The notes: generated from the sequence alone by a model not told the origin. A stretch of DNA of 64,000 nucleotides from Prochloron sp965198675 (GCA_965198675.1 OZ240666.1:682001-746000); one strand, 5' to 3'; shown: positions 1 through 10,058, numbered from the stretch's first letter. Made by a program: numbers and translations.

Positions 1-159
1 TACCAAAGGGATCGTGCTCAACTCTATAGCTTGATGGCAGATTTAACTCAAAACCAGTCCCGCATTTATCGGGTATTGGAAAATCTGGATCGCCGTCAAG
101 GAGAGATTGTAGAAGTTGTGAAATTGGTAACACAACGACTCGATGAGAAAAAACAGTAA
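1..159 (+). CDS. 3' end of a hypothetical protein (partial)
   Basis: An open frame enters at base 1 and stops at the TAA at 157-159, leaving 52 residues. The visible part is polar and probably helical, with regularly spaced Leu/Ile/Val (LYSLMADLT, RIYRVLENLDR, IVEVVKLVTQRL) as in a coiled-coil tail. No catalytic motif can be seen and I do not recognise the family. It converges on accD, whose stop lies 3 bases away. Confidence 0.55.
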   Translation, partial: YQRDRAQLYSLMADLTQNQSRIYRVLENLDRRQGEIVEVVKLVTQRLDEKKQ

Positions 160-162
160 AAG

Positions 163-1068
163 TTATTCTGATCTACTGGTAACTGGTAACTGATAACTGG
201 TAACTGTTATTGGTTGGTGCAAGCTAATTAACTGAGCAAGAGTACGCTTTAATTGGGTACGAGGTACGATAGCATCCACAAAACCATGCTCAAGTAAATA
301 TTCAGAAGTCTGAAACCCTTCTGGTAGCTTTTCCCTTAGGGTTTGCTCAATCACCCTTCTTCCTGCAAAGCCAATAGTTGCTTTCGGTTCTGCGATAATA
401 ATATCTCCCAGCATGGCAAAACTAGCAGTTACGCCTCCGGTGGTGGGATGAGTTAAAATGGTAATGTAGAGTAATTTAGCATCAGTATGACGATGGAGGG
501 CGCCGGATATTTTGGCCATCTGCATCAAGCTTAACATGCCTTCCTGCATTCTCGCCCCACCGGAAGCGCAGACAATAATTAATGGTATACCTTTCTCGGT
601 GGCATGTTCTACTAGGAGACAGAGTTTTTCCCCTACCACCGAACCCATGCTCCCCCCCATGAAGCGGAAGTCCATCACCCCTAAAGCTACAGGTAAACCG
701 TCTAGGAGACCACTGCCAACTTGAACCGCGTCTGCTAACCCAGTTTTCTCTTGGTAGTCTACAAGGCGATCGCTATAGGCTTTGCGATCGCGAAACTTGA
801 GAGGATCAGCAGGACGTAAATGCTCCCCAAAAGGAAGCCAAGTTTTTTTGTCAATGAGCTGGTGAATGCGTTGGTCACTATTGACAGCCATGTGATGGTC
901 GCATTCCAAGCATACCAGTTGATTAGATAGCAAGTCTTTGGTATAAGCAAGAACACCGCACACTGGGCACTTGGTCCAAAGTCCATCGGCTATTTCTCGT
1001 TCTGGCTGTTTTTGAATGTGGGGTGTGGATTTTTGTCGGTTGGCAAACCAATCAAATAGGGTACTCAT
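163..1068 (-). CDS. accD: Acetyl-CoA carboxylase carboxyltransferase subunit beta (AccD)
   Basis: Beta subunit of the carboxyltransferase that moves the carboxyl group from carboxybiotin to acetyl-CoA, giving malonyl-CoA in the first committed step of fatty-acid synthesis; it acts in the cytosol with AccA. At 301 residues it has the usual length. The N-terminal zinc ribbon is visible as Cys34, Cys37, Cys53 and Cys56, followed by the crotonase-like carboxyltransferase domain (FRFMGGSMGSVVGEKL, SGGARMQEG, GRRVIEQTLRE). The last 14 or so residues (TVTSYQLPVTSRSE) are not family sequence. They are encoded by the heptanucleotide repeat at the 3' end of the gene, so the original C-terminus has been extended or replaced. 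Confidence 0.96.
   Translation of the reverse strand: MSTLFDWFANRQKSTPHIQKQPEREIADGLWTKCPVCGVLAYTKDLLSNQLVCLECDHHMAVNSDQRIHQLIDKKTWLPFGEHLRPADPLKFRDRKAYSDRLVDYQEKTGLADAVQVGSGLLDGLPVALGVMDFRFMGGSMGSVVGEKLCLLVEHATEKGIPLIIVCASGGARMQEGMLSLMQMAKISGALHRHTDAKLLYITILTHPTTGGVTASFAMLGDIIIAEPKATIGFAGRRVIEQTLREKLPEGFQTSEYLLEHGFVDAIVPRTQLKRTLAQLISLHQPITVTSYQLPVTSRSE
175..207. repeat. Heptanucleotide tandem repeat (GGTAACT units)
   Basis: About four units of a 7-bp repeat with one variant unit (TGATAACT). It belongs to the family also found near 5319-5345, 13943-14010, 14690-14870 and 20640-20680. Read on the accD strand it encodes the stop-free heptapeptide cycle VTSYQLP, which forms the end of AccD. It resembles the short tandemly repeated repetitive sequences known from cyanobacteria. 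Confidence 0.85.
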
Positions 1069-1092
1069 CTAAAATATTATTATATATAATTG

Positions 1093-1893
1093 TTATTGGT
1101 TGAAGGGAAAAAATAATTGCATATAGGTGGATAGTATTACCTCTCCCCAAAAGATTGTCAAGATTGCTCCTAGAGCTAAAAAAGGACCAAAAGGCATAGG
1201 TTGGCGTCGGGAGAGTAACCCTACAGCCATGGCTCCCCCACCTACAAATGCACCCATTGCACAACCGAGAAAGCCAGAGAGGAGCATATACTTCCATCCT
1301 AACCAGGCACCGATGGCTGCCATCAACTTCCCATCTCCCCCACCTAATGCTGCTTGGGAGAAAACAACCGAACCAAAAAAGGCGATGGCCTCACAGAGCC
1401 AAATGCCCAAAACCAACCCTCCTATACCTACCATCAACTGATTGGCTACTGCTCCAGTCCCGTCTATGAGCCATCCGCGAGCCCCCTGAAATGCCAAACC
1501 TGCTAACAAACATGACTGAGTCAAAGGATTGGGTAAAGTCATGGTATCGCAATCGATTAAAGATAAAGCCAGCAACCAACTGATGAAAGCACAGTAACCG
1601 AAAGTTAAGATACTGAGATGGAAAGACCAATATACCGCCAAAAACAGCAACCCCGTGAGGACTTCTACCAGGGGATAGCGAGGGGAAATGGGAACGGCAC
1701 ACCAGCGACAGCGACCTTTTAACCACAGCCAGCCTAAAACAGGCACATTTTCTGTCCCTCCCAGTTTATGGGAGCAGTGAGGGCAGCGAGAAGGGGGCCA
1801 AATAATTGATATCCCAGCGGGCAAGCGATAGACTACCACGTTGAGAAAGCTGCCTACAGAGCTACCGAAGGCAAAGACAATCAGACTATCCAC
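1093..1893 (-). CDS. pilD: Prepilin peptidase / leader methyltransferase (PilD, peptidase A24)
   Basis: Membrane aspartyl protease that cleaves and N-methylates type IV prepilins, needed for pili, twitching and DNA uptake. The 266 residues follow the bifunctional layout: an N-terminal segment (GSFLNVVVYRLP), the methyltransferase-type zinc site with CPHC and CRWC pairs, then several hydrophobic helices. The two catalytic Asp regions are visible as SLIDCDTMTLPN and ALGGGDGKLMAAIGAWLG (GxGD-type). The gene runs in the same direction as accD and the 81-residue gene upstream; the spacing to the latter is 6 bases, so co-transcription is likely. Confidence 0.95.
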   Translation of the reverse strand: MDSLIVFAFGSSVGSFLNVVVYRLPAGISIIWPPSRCPHCSHKLGGTENVPVLGWLWLKGRCRWCAVPISPRYPLVEVLTGLLFLAVYWSFHLSILTFGYCAFISWLLALSLIDCDTMTLPNPLTQSCLLAGLAFQGARGWLIDGTGAVANQLMVGIGGLVLGIWLCEAIAFFGSVVFSQAALGGGDGKLMAAIGAWLGWKYMLLSGFLGCAMGAFVGGGAMAVGLLSRRQPMPFGPFLALGAILTIFWGEVILSTYMQLFFPFNQ

Positions 1894-1899
1894 TGGATA

Positions 1900-2145
1900 T
1901 TACAGCTGATTGAAAGGCACAAAGCATTCTCCAGGCAAGAGGATGGGTCTTGGGCGGCGGCTGCAAACTTGACCCCGGTAGTTCTCCGGGTTGATGGCTA
2001 CACCGATAGGAGTCTTCTCAGGACTGGGATGAGCTTGGGTATAAAGGCGATAAAGATATTGAGCAGCCTGGACAACTCCTGGATCCTTGATTACCCGAAT
2101 ATTTAACTCTTCTTGCTGTTCTGGTTTTTCTAATAGAGATTCCAC
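1900..2145 (-). CDS. Small hypothetical protein
   Basis: 81 residues with an acidic N-terminus (MESLLEKPEQQEEL) and a basic Pro-rich C-terminal part (CSRRPRPILLPGECF). There is no signal peptide or membrane segment. The frame is closely packed against pilD with the same orientation and looks like a real gene, but I do not recognise a family and infer no function. Confidence 0.6.
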   Translation of the reverse strand: MESLLEKPEQQEELNIRVIKDPGVVQAAQYLYRLYTQAHPSPEKTPIGVAINPENYRGQVCSRRPRPILLPGECFVPFNQL

Positions 2146-2216
2146 TGCGATTACCCCAAATTGTCTGCTGGACTTTAAATTTAACTTTATTTTACCAAGA
2201 CTGAAAAAGCAAAATG

Positions 2217-3302
2217 CTAGGATTCTAAAATCTGGATCAAAGCAGATCCCATAGCGCGACAGCCCACCTGTCGAGTTCCCGGAGACATTATATCTCCCGT
2301 GCGATACCCGGCTTCCAGCACTGCTGACACTGCCTGCTCTATTTTATCTGCTGCTGCACTTTGGTTCAAGCCATAGCGTAACATCATGGCCCCACTCAAT
2401 ACTTGAGCCAGGGGATTGGCTTTGTCTTGGCCTGCAATATCGGGAGCGGAACCGTGAACTGGTTCAAACACTCCCGGTCCCTCAGCCCCCAGACTAGCTG
2501 ATGGTAACATACCAATACTACCAGTTAACATAGCTGCTGCATCGGAGAGGATATCACCAAACATATTCCCAGTAACAATAGTATCAAACTGTTTGGGAGC
2601 ACGGACCAGCTGCATAGCTGCATTATCCACATAGAGGTGGGACAGCTCCACATCTGGATATTCTGAACCCATAGCGGTGAGGCGATCGCGCCACAATTGG
2701 GATACATCCAATACATTAGCTTTATCCACTGAACATAACTTACCTTCACGTTTTTGTGCGGTTTCAAATCCCACCTTGGCGATGCGATCGATTTCTCCTT
2801 CTGTATAAGCCATGGTATTTACCCCCCGCTTCACCCCCGTCTCGGCAGCAAAAATTCCCTTGGGTTGGCCAAAATAAATCCCTCCAGTTAATTCCCGCAC
2901 CACCATAATATCCACCCCCTCCACAACTTCCCGTTTTAAGGTGGAGGCATCTATTAATTGGGGTAAAATGGTAGCAGGGCGCAAATTGGCAAATAAGCCC
3001 AAACCTGCTCTCAGAGCCAACAATCCCGTTTCTGGCCGTTGGTGTCGGGGTAGGTTATCCCATTTGTAACCCCCAATAGCCGCGAGCAATACTCCATCAC
3101 TGTTGCGGCACTTTTCCAGGGTTTCTTCCGGGAGGGGTTCTCCCGTAGCGTCGATGGCTGCACCCCCCACCAGTGCATCGGTAAAATCGAATTCTAGGGC
3201 AAATTGCCTGGCTATGACTTGCAGCACCTCTACTGTGACTGCCATGATTTCTGGACCAATGCCGTCTCCTGGAAGGAGGGTAATGCGATACTTTTGGGTC
3301 AT
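2217..3302 (-). CDS. leuB: 3-isopropylmalate dehydrogenase (LeuB)
   Basis: Oxidises and decarboxylates 3-isopropylmalate to 2-oxoisocaproate with NAD+ in leucine synthesis; cytosolic homodimer. The sequence starts ITLLPGDGIGPEIM and contains LLAAIGGYKWDNLPRHQRPE, the substrate-binding region VRELTGGIYFGQPKG and the metal-binding stretch GDILSDAAAMLTGSIGML, then EPVHGSAPDIAG. I chose the start at 3302 (MTQKYRIT), giving 361 residues as usual for the family. An in-frame ATG at 3326 adds eight atypical residues and is the alternative. Confidence 0.96.
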   Translation of the reverse strand: MTQKYRITLLPGDGIGPEIMAVTVEVLQVIARQFALEFDFTDALVGGAAIDATGEPLPEETLEKCRNSDGVLLAAIGGYKWDNLPRHQRPETGLLALRAGLGLFANLRPATILPQLIDASTLKREVVEGVDIMVVRELTGGIYFGQPKGIFAAETGVKRGVNTMAYTEGEIDRIAKVGFETAQKREGKLCSVDKANVLDVSQLWRDRLTAMGSEYPDVELSHLYVDNAAMQLVRAPKQFDTIVTGNMFGDILSDAAAMLTGSIGMLPSASLGAEGPGVFEPVHGSAPDIAGQDKANPLAQVLSGAMMLRYGLNQSAAADKIEQAVSAVLEAGYRTGDIMSPGTRQVGCRAMGSALIQILES

Positions 3303-3365
3303 AGTTGTTTTTGTTTGGATTGCCAATTGACCATCTTATACCAAATGGGCGTTGCTATATTTGTA

Positions 3366-3423
3366 GGGTGCGTTGCCAACGCACCGTATCGGTGAGTAAC
3401 CTAGTAGGGTGGGCATTGCCCAC
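3366..3423. repeat. Paired short palindromes in the leuB upstream region
   Basis: Two near-perfect hairpins lie close together: GGTGCGTTG/CAACGCACC with a 1-base loop at 3367-3385, and GTGGGCA/TGCCCAC with a 1-base loop near 3409-3423. The second core recurs at 23050-23065 (GTGGGCAATGCCCAC). They look like dispersed REP-type intergenic palindromes. The rest of 3303-3578 shows no gene. Confidence 0.7.
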
Positions 3424-3578
3424 CACGCAGCAGTTTTGCTTTAATATTCGTGATTTGAAACCCAGATGGGTACAGATTATTATATAATCACATGTAGAGA
3501 CCCCAAGCCTCTTTGTCTATTTCAATAAAACTCTCTAGTTGACATAGTTCAAGCAACTCAGAAAAGGAGAAAAACCCC

Positions 3579-5567
3579 GTGAAATTTGGTATTGATATGG
3601 GCCATAATGCCCCTCCTGATACAGGGGCAGTCGGCATTAAAAGGGAAGACGACTTAACGAAAGATGTGGGAAATCGCTTGATGCAGAAATTATCTGCCGC
3701 CGGTCACAGCGTTATTAATTGTACCCCTAGTACAGCAGCAAGCGTAGGAGACTCTCTGGGAAAACGAGTCAATAAAGTCAACGCTAATCAAGTAGATATC
3801 TTTGTTTCCATTCACTTTAATGCGGCTTTTAGGACAGATAGACGCATGGGAACTGAGATTTATGCGATCAGTAATGCCGCTAAAGGGATCGCTCAACCAG
3901 TTTTGAATGAAATCCTCAAGCTGAGCTTTAAAAACCGAGGAATCAAAAATACTGCATTTTTTGTCATCAAAAATACCTCAATGCCCGCCATTTTAATTGA
4001 GTGTTGTTTTATAGATTCTACAGCAGATATGAATCTCTTTAATGCCGAAAAAATGGCTGAGGCGATTAAAGTGGGTTTAATTGGAGATGGAGAGGCTGAA
4101 GACACTGCAACGGTGCAACCAGGCAGGCTGAAAATAACTCAAAAAACTATCCTCAAACCCTCTACTGTGCAGTCATCAGCGTTCCCTCCAGAAAGGTTAA
4201 TAAACATCGATTTGGGAGAGTACCCAGTGCTAGATTTCCGCCGTGAAGAACGGCACTATTGGGTGAAATGGCCTGACAAAAGTCAGGGAAACAGAGACGA
4301 ACATTTTGTCTTTGAGGAACACGCTGAAATGCTCGAAAAGATGCCATTACTAGATGATTTAGTCAACAAATATGCAGCGGCAGATTTAGCTTCAATCTTT
4401 AATGAAGTTGGTTTGACGGATATCGATCCTGATAACCACGAAGATTTAAAAGAAGTCACCTTAGCTCAATGGTTGCTAGAATCAGCCAGAGCTAGTAGTA
4501 AACTCTCCATGACAGCCAAAAATTTTGCTGGTTTGAAATGGCGAGAAGAAATGAGGGGATTTGCTACCCCAATTGATATTAAAGTTCCTTCCGAACCTGT
4601 ATCTGTTGAATTTTGCCAATTTAAAGACGTTGATGCTTTTCTCCTGGGCTACTGAAAATTTCTCACCCGATCCCCCTACAAAGGTTTAGAAGCTAACACC
4701 AATACGCCGGAAAACTTTATAGGTTTCCTGCAACGAAAGGGCTTTAGTTCCGACATAGGTTATATTACAAAAGTCCTCAAACTTCTCCCAGAAGCGCGCA
4801 ATCTACTGGCAACTGCCAGTGGAATTATCATGCCACCGCCCCCTGAGAACTTGCAAGTGACTGGGTTTCCTAAAGAAGTGGAAGTAGGACAAGGTTTTAT
4901 TGTCAAAGGGACTGCATCCCCAAGGGATCGCGGGAAGACTTTGTTACTCAAAATCGACGATCGTTTTTCTGCCGAAGGTGCTGTTATTGATGATTTTGGT
5001 AAATGGCAAATTAATTTCGTCTTTAACCAAGCAGGCGATCACTAAGAGTGGCGCTGTCGCGATCGCAAGATGGGGATTTCTCTCGGTAGCGAAAGGGAAG
5101 AGATTGTTATTAAAGCGATTCTTCCCGTTGACAACGATAACGACGACGACACCCCCTCTCCTTCAGGGAGTGTGAAGATTACCCTCAGTGGTAGTGTGGG
5201 TTCTGGGGGAGTTAACAAAGCTAAGGATGTAAAAGCTGTCAAAAAGCGATTGTACGATTTAGGTTACACTTGGGTTGGTAATGCCAGTAGTGGATCCCTC
5301 AGTACAGGTTTTATTCAGTGACCAGTTACCAGTTACCAGTTATATAAGACAGCAAAAGGTCTCAACGTCATTGATCCAAAAACTGGAAAGCCAGCACAAA
5401 CACCACAGAGATTTGTGAACAAGCAAATTGTCAAAAATATTAGAGAGTTTACTTTTAGACTAGAAGGTGATACACTTGAATTGAGGAAGGCTGTTGAAGG
5501 AGGTTTGAATCAATTACGCACAGAGTTTCCTGATTTTCGTTTTAATGCTCAATTTGGAGGTAAATGA
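3579..5567 (+). pseudogene. N-acetylmuramoyl-L-alanine amidase / glucosaminidase-like protein, three in-frame stops
   Basis: The frame starting at 3579 stays open for about 663 codons except for TGA at 4653, TAA at 5043 and TGA at 5319; no shift of frame is needed. The first 358 residues form an Amidase_3 domain (MKFGIDMGHNAPPDTGA with zinc-ligand His, SIHFNAA, ILIECCFID) and then a glucosaminidase-like region (AQWLLESARAS, NFAGLKW) that the first stop cuts. Continuation after the stop (KFLTRSPYKGLEANT) fits the same domain. Later parts look like an Ig/Big-type domain (PENLQVTGFPKEVEVGQGF) and a GGVNKAKDVKAVKKRLYDLGY peptidoglycan-binding-like segment. The third stop lies in an inserted heptamer repeat. 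The 358-residue part could still make an active amidase. Confidence 0.8.
5319..5345. repeat. Heptamer repeat inside the amidase pseudogene
   Basis: Three CCAGTTA units inserted in the coding frame, reading PVTSYQL. The first unit is the variant TGACCAG, which supplies the stop codon at 5319-5321. Family-like coding sequence (LYKTAKGLNVIDP) resumes immediately afterwards in the same frame. Confidence 0.8.
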
Positions 5568-5896
5568 TGTCAATAGCTGCGTTCATAGACAATCCTGAAA
5601 CTGATGATGAGAAAAACTTTTATCTTCCTATTTCCACAGAACAGGTATTTGATTCATTTTGGCAGCCTGGTTGTCAATCATTAGGGCTTCAGTGGATCCC
5701 AAATTTTGCCCTTGGAATTGATATCTCGAAAAAAGACTTACCCAGCATTATCACTGAGCTTAATCAACTTAAAGATTGGGCTAAGGGGAATCTATCAGAT
5801 AGTGAAAACAAACAAGTTATTGAACGCATTGAAATATTAACCACAAAATTACCATTAGTCTTCTTCAGACAAGATGTTATTGTATCCATTTTTTGA
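5564..5896 (+). CDS. Hypothetical protein overlapping the amidase frame
   Basis: 110 residues starting MMSIAAFIDNPETDDEKNF. Its ATG overlaps the final TGA of the preceding frame (ATGA at 5564-5567), preceded by a good AGGT-type ribosome site (TTTGGAGGTAA), so the two were translationally coupled. The protein is soluble and acidic, with LPSIITELNQLKDWAKGNLSD as a likely helix. I do not recognise a family. A small gene coupled behind a wall hydrolase could be an immunity protein, but nothing in the sequence proves this. Confidence 0.65.
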   Translation: MMSIAAFIDNPETDDEKNFYLPISTEQVFDSFWQPGCQSLGLQWIPNFALGIDISKKDLPSIITELNQLKDWAKGNLSDSENKQVIERIEILTTKLPLVFFRQDVIVSIF

Positions 5897-5977
5897 AGGA
5901 TACAGGTGTGGTGCGAAGCTGGGGCTGGGGGTTTTATAAAGGCGATCGCTTTGCGCATGCAGCGCGATTATATAACC

Positions 5978-6038
5978 GTAGGTTGGGTTGGTGCTGTTGA
6001 GTTTCGTTCCCCGACAGTGGGCCTTAGGCCCAACCTAC
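5978..6038. repeat. MITE-like inverted repeat (GTAGGTTGGG family)
   Basis: 61 bp bounded by GTAGGTTGGG and its complement CCCAACCTAC. A second copy is at 56297-56373. It lies between two convergent genes and is probably a non-autonomous mobile palindrome. Confidence 0.75.
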
Positions 6039-6045
6039 AGTACCG

Positions 6046-8430
6046 TTAAGAAAATGTCCAGTGAAACACCTTATTTTTCTCAGCAGCATTTTTGACTAAA
6101 GCCAACCATTGCTCCCTTTCCTGTTTGCGTTCGTGGATATCCCGGAATTCTTCCCAAATTTTAGCAGCAATTTCATCATCCCGGAGAAAATTTCGCCAGT
6201 TATCTCTTGCTCTTTCGGACCACAAAATTCGATCCACGAATTCCGCAACCATTACATAGCAAATCTGACTTGATTCTACATATAGTTCTTTGAGTTTTTC
6301 TTGACAATCTTTAATAGCATCTGTATGTAGCTTTTCCAAAGCTATTTGTAACCGCTCCGCTTGAGACATGGATGGTTCAACCACTTGATGGAACAACAAG
6401 AATTCCTGTAAGTCAAGATTCTTCTCCTTTAGATTATCTGACGCTGCTACATTATTCTCATGAGAATGCCACCAATTTCGCAAATCTTCCGTAAGTTGCT
6501 CAATAGTTTTTTGTTGCAATTGCTGTTCATTATACTCAGGTTCTACTTTCTGGATTAATGAGCGAAGTTGGCTTTCTGTGGGGGTTTGCTCCAGGGTGAG
6601 AGGATTCCTATCTGAGTGTAATTCATCAAAAAACTCCCGGACATTTCTTTGAATAATCGCTGCATAGGTGACGTTAAAATTACTCAAATCAGTGAACCCT
6701 AGCTTTAAATCCTCAAAATCCTCCGGTATTTGATTGTTAATATTTGCTAGCAGTTGTAACCCTTCAGCATTACTCAATCCTTGAAAACCAACCTTTTCGG
6801 CGAGAATATGAGCAATCTTTTTTTTCATTTGATTCAAAGATTCTTGCATATCTCCATCTAAATGCAGGAAATTCTTGGAAATACGAGTGCGTATTTTATG
6901 TAAATATTCTGCGTAAGCTATGCTGTATGCTCCTACCTGATTCCGTTCTTGCTTAATTTCTTCAATCTCTTCTAGGGATGGGACACCAGATTCCTTTTTG
7001 TTATTCGATATGACGGTTTCGACTTGTTGTTGAAATCGCTCATCTGGTTCCTTCTTCTCTTGGCGCACTTGGTGCACTAACTCTTCCAACTCATTACTCA
7101 GAGTTTTCCAAAGTTGATTGAATTTTTCGGTAAACAGATTGGTAGTGCTGCCATAGTTTTTCAGGGCATTCTTGGCTTTAAACAGCTCCTGTTCCACACT
7201 CTCTCCCCATTTTAGGAGCCTTTGTTGGCAAAGTTGAGCATATCGTGTATCTAAATCTTGAATTTTTGACGCCATGTAATCCAGGATTGTATCCAGCATC
7301 TGCCCTGTATCCTCTCGCTGGGCACAATTAGTGATAAAACACTGAGCCACTTTAATATGTTCTTGAGCAATGGTATTGCGCAGGTATTCACAATTTGGCC
7401 TATTATCACCGGTATTATTTAAAATCATAAATGATCAAAGCTCTAATGGCAGCTCAGGGATAGCGTTCCCGGCTGTGTCATACAGATATAGATCTAGCTG
7501 TTTGTCCCAGTGATCCCCCTTGGGTTTAGGCATGCGCACCAATAAAATAATGTCCACTCCTTGTCCAAGAGTGCGGATTAATCGCTGCTCATCTCCTGTC
7601 CCCGTATCCCCTAAACCCGGCATATCCACCAGAGCAACTTGACCAATATCCTGGTTGGGAAACTGACAAATAATTTTGACTTCTTTCACCGCAAGGTAGT
7701 TAAAGTAAATGCGCTCACCATCCAAGTTGTCTTGTGCCACATATTCCCGAATCTGACTTTGTTCAATGGTGAGATCCGGCGTTCCTATTAATGCCCCATA
7801 TTTCGATAGACATTCATGGTACCGCCGGAGATGGTCAAACATAGCCTGGGAGCCAGCAAGAGCAGCTATATTCTCAGGCAAACTGGTCCCTAGAAAGGTG
7901 CGGGCAAATTCCTGAATAGTCCCTGGGGTGCTCCCCAACTTTAACTGGGCGTAATAGGGAGCAATGACTTGTTTGAGAAAAGATTGCTCTGTATGGAAGG
8001 AGACTTTCCCATGGGTGGTAACATCTGGTTGGTGATAAATGGTGCTGCGAACTCCTGTACAGTGTCCCTGACTGCCATCGGGAATTTCCTGACGACTCAA
8101 ACCTGTCAGACTTTGTAGGAGACGACTTTTGCCTTGTCTTGCTCTCCCTACTACCCCAATATTGAGGGTTGGGCGGGAAAATCTTTCTTTTAGTCTTTCC
8201 AGCACAGATCGGTGACCGGTAATTTCTTGCTGTAATTGCCGAAAATCCAGGGAACTGAGGTTATTTGCAGTTTGAGTATCACGGGTACGACCCAAAATTT
8301 CGTCCCTCTTAGTTTGGAGAGCTTCCAGATCTGACTTTATACTTTTGAAGTGGAGGAGAACCCTTTCAATTCGTTGTGCTAGAGGTTGACGTAATTCAAC
8401 GATTTCACCAATTAAGTTTGCTCGGGACAT
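6046..8430 (-). pseudogene. Dynamin-like GTPase split by one in-frame TGA
   Basis: Large GTPase of the dynamin/EngB-like superfamily, about 795 codons in one frame from 8430 to 6046 with a single TGA at 7437-7435. The N-terminal part has the P-loop GRARQGKS near residue 95 and the G3 motif DMPGLGD. Just after the stop comes SFMILNNTGDN, the expected continuation after a Trp (LELWSFMILN in related proteins), so the TGA probably arose from TGG. The C-terminal 460 residues are helical with long coiled-coil stretches, as in stalk regions. Unless the stop is read through, only a 331-residue G-domain fragment is made. An ATG 9 bases after the stop could start the second half. Confidence 0.75.
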
Positions 8431-8491
8431 AGTGGGATATACTATTTATGGACTACTTTAAAAGATGATAACATAAAAAATACCGGTAGTA

Positions 8492-8514
8492 GCCGCCAGG
8501 GAGATTGATACACG
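8492..8514. repeat. Dispersed 23-bp repeat (AGCCGCCAGGGAGATTGATACAC core)
   Basis: The 23 bases here recur exactly at 50905-50927, downstream of rbcS. There is no internal palindrome long enough to be a terminator. Function unknown. Confidence 0.7.
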
Positions 8515-8564
8515 TTGCGTTCATCTGCGTCTTTGGTACGGTTCCATTAATTATAGAATATAAA

Positions 8565-8592
8565 CCGCAGAGGCGCAGAGGGCGCAGAGAAA
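8565..8592. repeat. GCAGAGGCGC dispersed repeat
   Basis: An imperfect tandem of CGCAGAGG just upstream of the tldE-like gene. The same family appears at 10030-10055, 11763-11790, 12193-12220 and as terminal inverted repeats of the insertion inside iscB1 (46489-46594). Confidence 0.75.
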
Positions 8593-8607
8593 AGAAAGAG
8601 AGAAGAT

Positions 8608-9954
8608 ATGACTCTAACAACAACACCAACCCTACTCCAAGAAGACGAAGCCCTTTCTCTGATAGAATCAGTGATTAAACAATCCACAGCAGAAGGTGTC
8701 TTTGTCAGTGTAAATAACAGCGAATCTGCTCTCAGTCGCTTCTCGGAAAACCAAATTAGCCAGAATATGAGCAAAAATCGCTTCCAGGTCACTATCACCA
8801 GCTATTTTGGTAAACGTTGTGGTTCCGCTTCCACCACGGAAAACTCCCCGGAAGCTATAATGGAAATCATTCAGCGGTCCCAAAATTTGGCTCGTTTTGC
8901 TCCAGAAGATCCAGAATGGGTACCCTTACTCTCTCCTCAAACCTACGAATCCCGTATCCCCGCTTTTGACCCTGCAACTGCCAATCTTTCTCCTCTCTCT
9001 CGGGGGGAAATGGTGCGACAGGTATGTACCCTCTCTCGGAATGCAGGGGTTAACGGTTCTGGTACTCTCAGCACCAGGGCTTCAGTAACAGCAGTGGGGA
9101 ATAGTTTAGGGTTGATAGCTCATAATCGCGCTACAGAGGCTGATTTTAGCTTTACAGCCCGCATTGACAAGGGTTCCAGTTGGACTAATAGGACTGCTTT
9201 TGCTCACTCTCAGTTACCTTTAATAGAGATGACAACCCAGGTTATCGACAGAGCAAAAATGTCAGTTAATCCCCAGGAGATTCCTCCGGGAACCTATCCT
9301 GTTGTCTTCGATGCTGCGGCTGTGAGTAGTCTTATTCCTTGGGTAATCTGGAACTTAGATGCTAGAACAGCAGACGAAGGACGTTCTTTCATGTCTCGCA
9401 TGAATGAAAAAGGACAACCCATGGGTAATAGGGTGGGAGAATCTATGTTTTCTCCTCTGGTAGAAGTGGAACGAAATGCTGCTCATCCCCTGTTGCAAGT
9501 GGGGACTTTTTTCCGGGATGGTATGAAGAATGAATATTTAGAAGTGATTAAAAAGGGTATTCCCCAAACTCTGTCTTATAGTCGTTACTGGGGGCAACAG
9601 CAGGGAAAAAAAGCAACTGGGGCTATGTATCCTATTGTCATGAGAGGTTCAGACCAAAGTAGAGAAGATTTGATTAAAGGAACAGAACGGGGTATTCTGG
9701 TGAGTCGAGCTTGGTATGTAAATTGTGTCAATCCTCGTACTTTGGAAGTCACGGGAATGACCCGGGATGGCACTTTTTGGCTTGAGGATGGGAAGATTGC
9801 TTATCCCATTAAGAATTTGCGTTTTAATCAGAGTTTACCGGAGATGCTCAAGAATGTGGAAGCTGTGAGTGAAGTGCAGCGTTTTGGTAGTACTGTGGTG
9901 CCAGGAATGAGGGTCACTGTTTTTAACTTTAGCAGTGTGAGTGATAGTATTTAA
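8608..9954 (+). CDS. TldD/PmbA family protein (TldE-like)
   Basis: 448-residue member of the TldD/TldE family, whose heterodimer trims peptides such as modified natural-product precursors and the CcdA antitoxin. The HExxxH metal site of TldD is absent, so this is the non-catalytic TldE/PmbA-type partner. Family landmarks include ENQISQNMSKNRFQVT near the N-terminus, the substrate-channel region DARTADEGRSFMSRM, and the C-terminal ATGAMYPIVMRGSDQ and TFWLEDGKIAYPIKNLRF. No tldD partner lies in the window. Confidence 0.9.
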   Translation: MTLTTTPTLLQEDEALSLIESVIKQSTAEGVFVSVNNSESALSRFSENQISQNMSKNRFQVTITSYFGKRCGSASTTENSPEAIMEIIQRSQNLARFAPEDPEWVPLLSPQTYESRIPAFDPATANLSPLSRGEMVRQVCTLSRNAGVNGSGTLSTRASVTAVGNSLGLIAHNRATEADFSFTARIDKGSSWTNRTAFAHSQLPLIEMTTQVIDRAKMSVNPQEIPPGTYPVVFDAAAVSSLIPWVIWNLDARTADEGRSFMSRMNEKGQPMGNRVGESMFSPLVEVERNAAHPLLQVGTFFRDGMKNEYLEVIKKGIPQTLSYSRYWGQQQGKKATGAMYPIVMRGSDQSREDLIKGTERGILVSRAWYVNCVNPRTLEVTGMTRDGTFWLEDGKIAYPIKNLRFNQSLPEMLKNVEAVSEVQRFGSTVVPGMRVTVFNFSSVSDSI

Positions 9955-9967
9955 TGAACATTAACCG

Positions 9968-10058
9968 CAGATAATTGCGAAGCAACCGCCCTTGGCGTCC
10001 CGCCCTTGGCGGGAGCAGATGATTAGCCTCTCCGCGCCTCTGCGCCTCTGCGTGAAAC
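9968..10058. repeat. Composite intergenic repeats
   Basis: Two dispersed repeats lie side by side: CGAAGCAACCGCCCTTGGCG followed by CGTCCCGCCCTTGGCGGG (family also at 14033-14090, 22985-23032 and inside iscB3), then the GCGCCTCTGCGCCTCTGCGTG family. No gene is seen in 9955-10144. Confidence 0.75.

Noticed and set aside
4900..5175. Overlapping plus-strand ORF of 91 codons
   Set aside because: Out of frame with the amidase pseudogene, whose domain similarity and frame continue through this region.
4653..7437. TGA recoded as Trp in this organism
   Set aside because: TAA and TAG interrupt frames in the same way, TGG is the ordinary Trp codon in intact genes, and TGA also serves as a normal stop. 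Nonsense mutation explains all cases.
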